The position numbers were made by a program, and so were the translations under genes. Under the pieces are notes generated by a model. The model saw only the letters and a list, made by a program, of their open reading frames with translations. It was not told the origin of the DNA and ran no database searches. Positions 62,548 to 64,000 of a DNA stretch of 64,000 nt are shown here, piece after piece. The DNA is from Acidobacteriota bacterium (GTDB lineage Bacteria; Acidobacteriota; Blastocatellia; UBA7656), in NCBI GenBank assembly GCA_016201275.1, contig JACQDB010000082.1, forward strand, positions 1 to 64,000. The letters run 5' to 3'. Position 1 is the first letter of the stretch; every line of letters begins with the position of its first letter.

Positions 62548-63483
62548 TCAAGCGACAGCTTGCGGCTCTGCCTTCAAAGCCTGGGTATGGGTTTGCGACT
62601 CCGGCGCGGCGTGGTGACGAGAACGCACCAACTTTAAGTCGTCAGCCTGAGCTAAACTTTCCGCAAAGCTTTGGGCTGGCGCGTCCAGACGCACGAGTAA
62701 CACCGTAAGATTGTCGCCGCCGCCGCGTTCCTGCGCCAATTCCATAAGTTGTTGACAGGCGCTCGACACCTCGTCGGCCTGCTCGACAATCTGCTGCATC
62801 TCTTCGTCTCTGACCTTATCGGCCAGCGCATCGCTGCACAGCAACAACTGGTCATCTTCGCCCAGTTCTACATTGATCAAAGTCGGCGTGACTTTGGGTT
62901 GCACGCCAAGAGCCTGCACCAAAATATCGGCAGGGATGGCCGCGTCGTCTTCGACTTCGACGGCTCCGGCATCGCGCAGCAACTGTGCCAGCGATTGCTC
63001 ACGAGTCAATTGCGTTAAGCGATTCCGGCGGATCAAATACGCACGCGAATCTCCGACCTGAGCCAGACAAGCGCTCTGCTCGTGAATCAACAAAGCCGTC
63101 AAGGTCGTTCCCATGCCGGTCAACAGGATGCTGTGTTGGGCGCACCTCCAAATTTTTTCGTTGGCTTTTTCTACCGCCATCCGCAAGCGCTCCGAAGGCT
63201 CCAGAAAGAGCGGCAGGTTCATCAGGGTAGCGCTCAAAAAAGTCATCGCCAGTTCGCTGGCCACTTCGCCGCTGGCCTCGCCGCCTAAGCCCTCGGCGAT
63301 GGCAAACAAAGCGCCGTGTCTGGTGGTCAAAAGATTTTGGGACTCGTCGCTTTGCGCGAGATCGCCGCTATCCAAATCGGCGATTACAAACGCGGCGTCG
63401 TGATGGCGGCGCTCTTTGCCGGATTGGCTGAGCGCAAACGCTGTTACATGATTGAGATCAAGATTGAGATTTCGCACTGCCAT
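62548..63483 (-). CDS. PP2C-family phosphatase-like protein with altered metal-site motifs
   Basis: A 311-residue protein of the PP2C fold: FAIAEGLGGEASGEVASELA (about 60), GMGTTLTALLI, AQVGDSRAYLIRRNRLTQLT, LLLCSDALADKV and GGGDNLTVLLVRL. Standard enzymes read DGMGG, SDG-L and an N-terminal NEDA-like motif; here these are EGLGG, SDAL and HHDAA. The last GGxDN Asp is kept. One metal-site Asp is thus Glu, so activity may be reduced or changed, or the protein may act as a binding partner. The C-terminal 50 residues are a low-complexity tail. GAGGTG precedes the ATG. Confidence 0.85.
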   Translation of the reverse strand: MAVRNLNLDLNHVTAFALSQSGKERRHHDAAFVIADLDSGDLAQSDESQNLLTTRHGALFAIAEGLGGEASGEVASELAMTFLSATLMNLPLFLEPSERLRMAVEKANEKIWRCAQHSILLTGMGTTLTALLIHEQSACLAQVGDSRAYLIRRNRLTQLTREQSLAQLLRDAGAVEVEDDAAIPADILVQALGVQPKVTPTLINVELGEDDQLLLCSDALADKVRDEEMQQIVEQADEVSSACQQLMELAQERGGGDNLTVLLVRLDAPAQSFAESLAQADDLKLVRSRHHAAPESQTHTQALKAEPQAVA

Positions 63484-63848
63484 ATTATTTCACCTCACCA
63501 CAGGCTGCTATTTCTCTCCGGCCTTCACAAAGAGCAAAGCCTGTTCCATAGCCTTGCGAACTTCAAGGCTTCGGTTAACTTCCCTGAGTAAACTGATTAG
63601 TCTTTGACTGGAGCGCAATCGGCAAAGGTAAGAGCGACGAAACAAACTGCCGCATTGTGGCGCTATGGAGTGGCTTGACCATACTGCCACGACCAACCTC
63701 TGAAAAAAATTAATGCCCACGCCCATCAAGGTGCAACGGCATCAGCCACCTTGAACGTACTGCTGTAGCCGCCGCGAGCATCGTTGACACGCCTATAAAG
63801 ACAAGCGCCGGAATCATGCCGCAGCGAAGCGTTTGCCGGAAAGTCGAG
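63484..63848. other. Gap of 365 bp
   Basis: No convincing gene. A short minus-strand open frame (63508-63729) has no recognisable protein character. It should contain the promoter of the PP2C-like gene. Confidence 0.5.
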
Positions 63849-64000
63849 CTACGTTGCGGTGTTTCCGATTTGAGTTTTGATCTCCTCCAAGCTGCATTGG
63901 AGGTCGTCCAGACGTTTCAATAATTCGGCATGATGGCGCTCGCTGAGGGCCGGAGTTTTGCCTTCCATAAAGACCGTGCCGCCGGGGTCTAGCACACAAG
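63849..64000 (-). CDS. C-terminal end of a gene running off the window
   Basis: On the minus strand a frame open from the window edge encodes at least 50 residues ending VLDPGGTVFMEGKTPALSER, HHAELLKRLDDLQCSLEEIK, TQIGNTAT and a TAG stop at 63849-63851. The helical, charged C terminus looks like real protein. The start lies beyond the window. The product cannot be named from this piece. Confidence 0.6.
   Translation of the reverse strand, partial: CVLDPGGTVFMEGKTPALSERHHAELLKRLDDLQCSLEEIKTQIGNTAT

Noticed and set aside
63508-63729. Minus-strand open frame of 73 codons
   Set aside because: No recognisable protein features or ribosome site.
1-64000. tRNA and rRNA genes
   Set aside because: No cloverleaf-like stretch with a conserved T-loop and no rRNA core sequence was recognised by eye; a tRNAscan-SE and barrnap run would settle it.

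Overview
The window reads as a piece of a free-living, Gram-negative-type bacterial chromosome at moderate GC, most likely an Acidobacteriota member (Blastocatellia-like). That placement is inference from gene content and style: a type IV pilus/type II secretion cluster whose secretin carries a C-terminal cohesin-like domain, an MglB/MglA pair, two tandem phosphofructokinases with pyrophosphate-type motifs, several exported beta-propeller proteins, and long intergenic stretches full of short palindromic and heptamer-like repeats. No rRNA, tRNA, CRISPR array or intact transposase was recognised.

Layout. 0-3 kb: hairpin-bearing tandem repeats, a HicB-like gene broken by a stop codon, an aldehyde dehydrogenase and a DUF1990-type protein. 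3-11.4 kb: one-direction pilus/secretion cluster (PilC, PilB, secretin, two pseudopilins, PilM-like) without recognisable PilN/PilO. 11.5-13.2 kb: AT-richer foreign genes with an integron attC-like site. 13.4-16.2 kb: two phosphofructokinases. 16.2-25.7 kb: HD hydrolase, membrane sensor-like protein, hemerythrin, mnmG, a second attC-like site beside a stand-alone Clp N-domain gene and an acetyltransferase, a repeat-rich gap, an RRM protein and a sialidase-like exported protein. 25.9-32 kb: cation-exchanger-like protein, medium-chain reductase, two SurA/parvulin-type periplasmic chaperones, a short-chain dehydrogenase. 32-36.2 kb: oligopeptide-type ABC transporter lacking its ATPases. 36.3-38.4 kb: overlapping ptsH-ptsI. 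38.4-40.5 kb: divergent mutY/mutM, the two glycosylases of the oxidised-guanine repair system. 40.9-43.7 kb: HemN-like radical SAM protein coupled to a flavin-dependent-halogenase-like protein. 44-55.7 kb: carA, a double GNAT, a sorbosone-dehydrogenase-like propeller, an XPB-like helicase, an exported LolA-like protein, a GNAT and a TPR-lytic transglycosylase. 56-60.2 kb: O-methyltransferase, a decayed restriction-modification locus bracketed by M20 peptidase sequence, and an intact M20 peptidase. 60.7-64 kb: mglB-mglA, then a small membrane-anchored protein and a degenerate PP2C-like protein on the opposite strand, and a gene running off the end.

Main points of interest: (i) a four-copy, ~98-bp TA-flanked MITE family, one copy supplying the stop codon of a phosphofructokinase gene, plus a different TA-flanked palindromic element; (ii) two integron attC-like sites without an integrase, one following a lone Clp N-domain gene; (iii) a DNA methyltransferase gene broken by an exact 8-bp tandem duplication, followed by a probable endonuclease remnant and a duplicated piece of the neighbouring peptidase gene; (iv) the radical SAM/halogenase-like pair, the best candidate for undescribed chemistry; (v) a PP2C-like protein with altered metal-site motifs.
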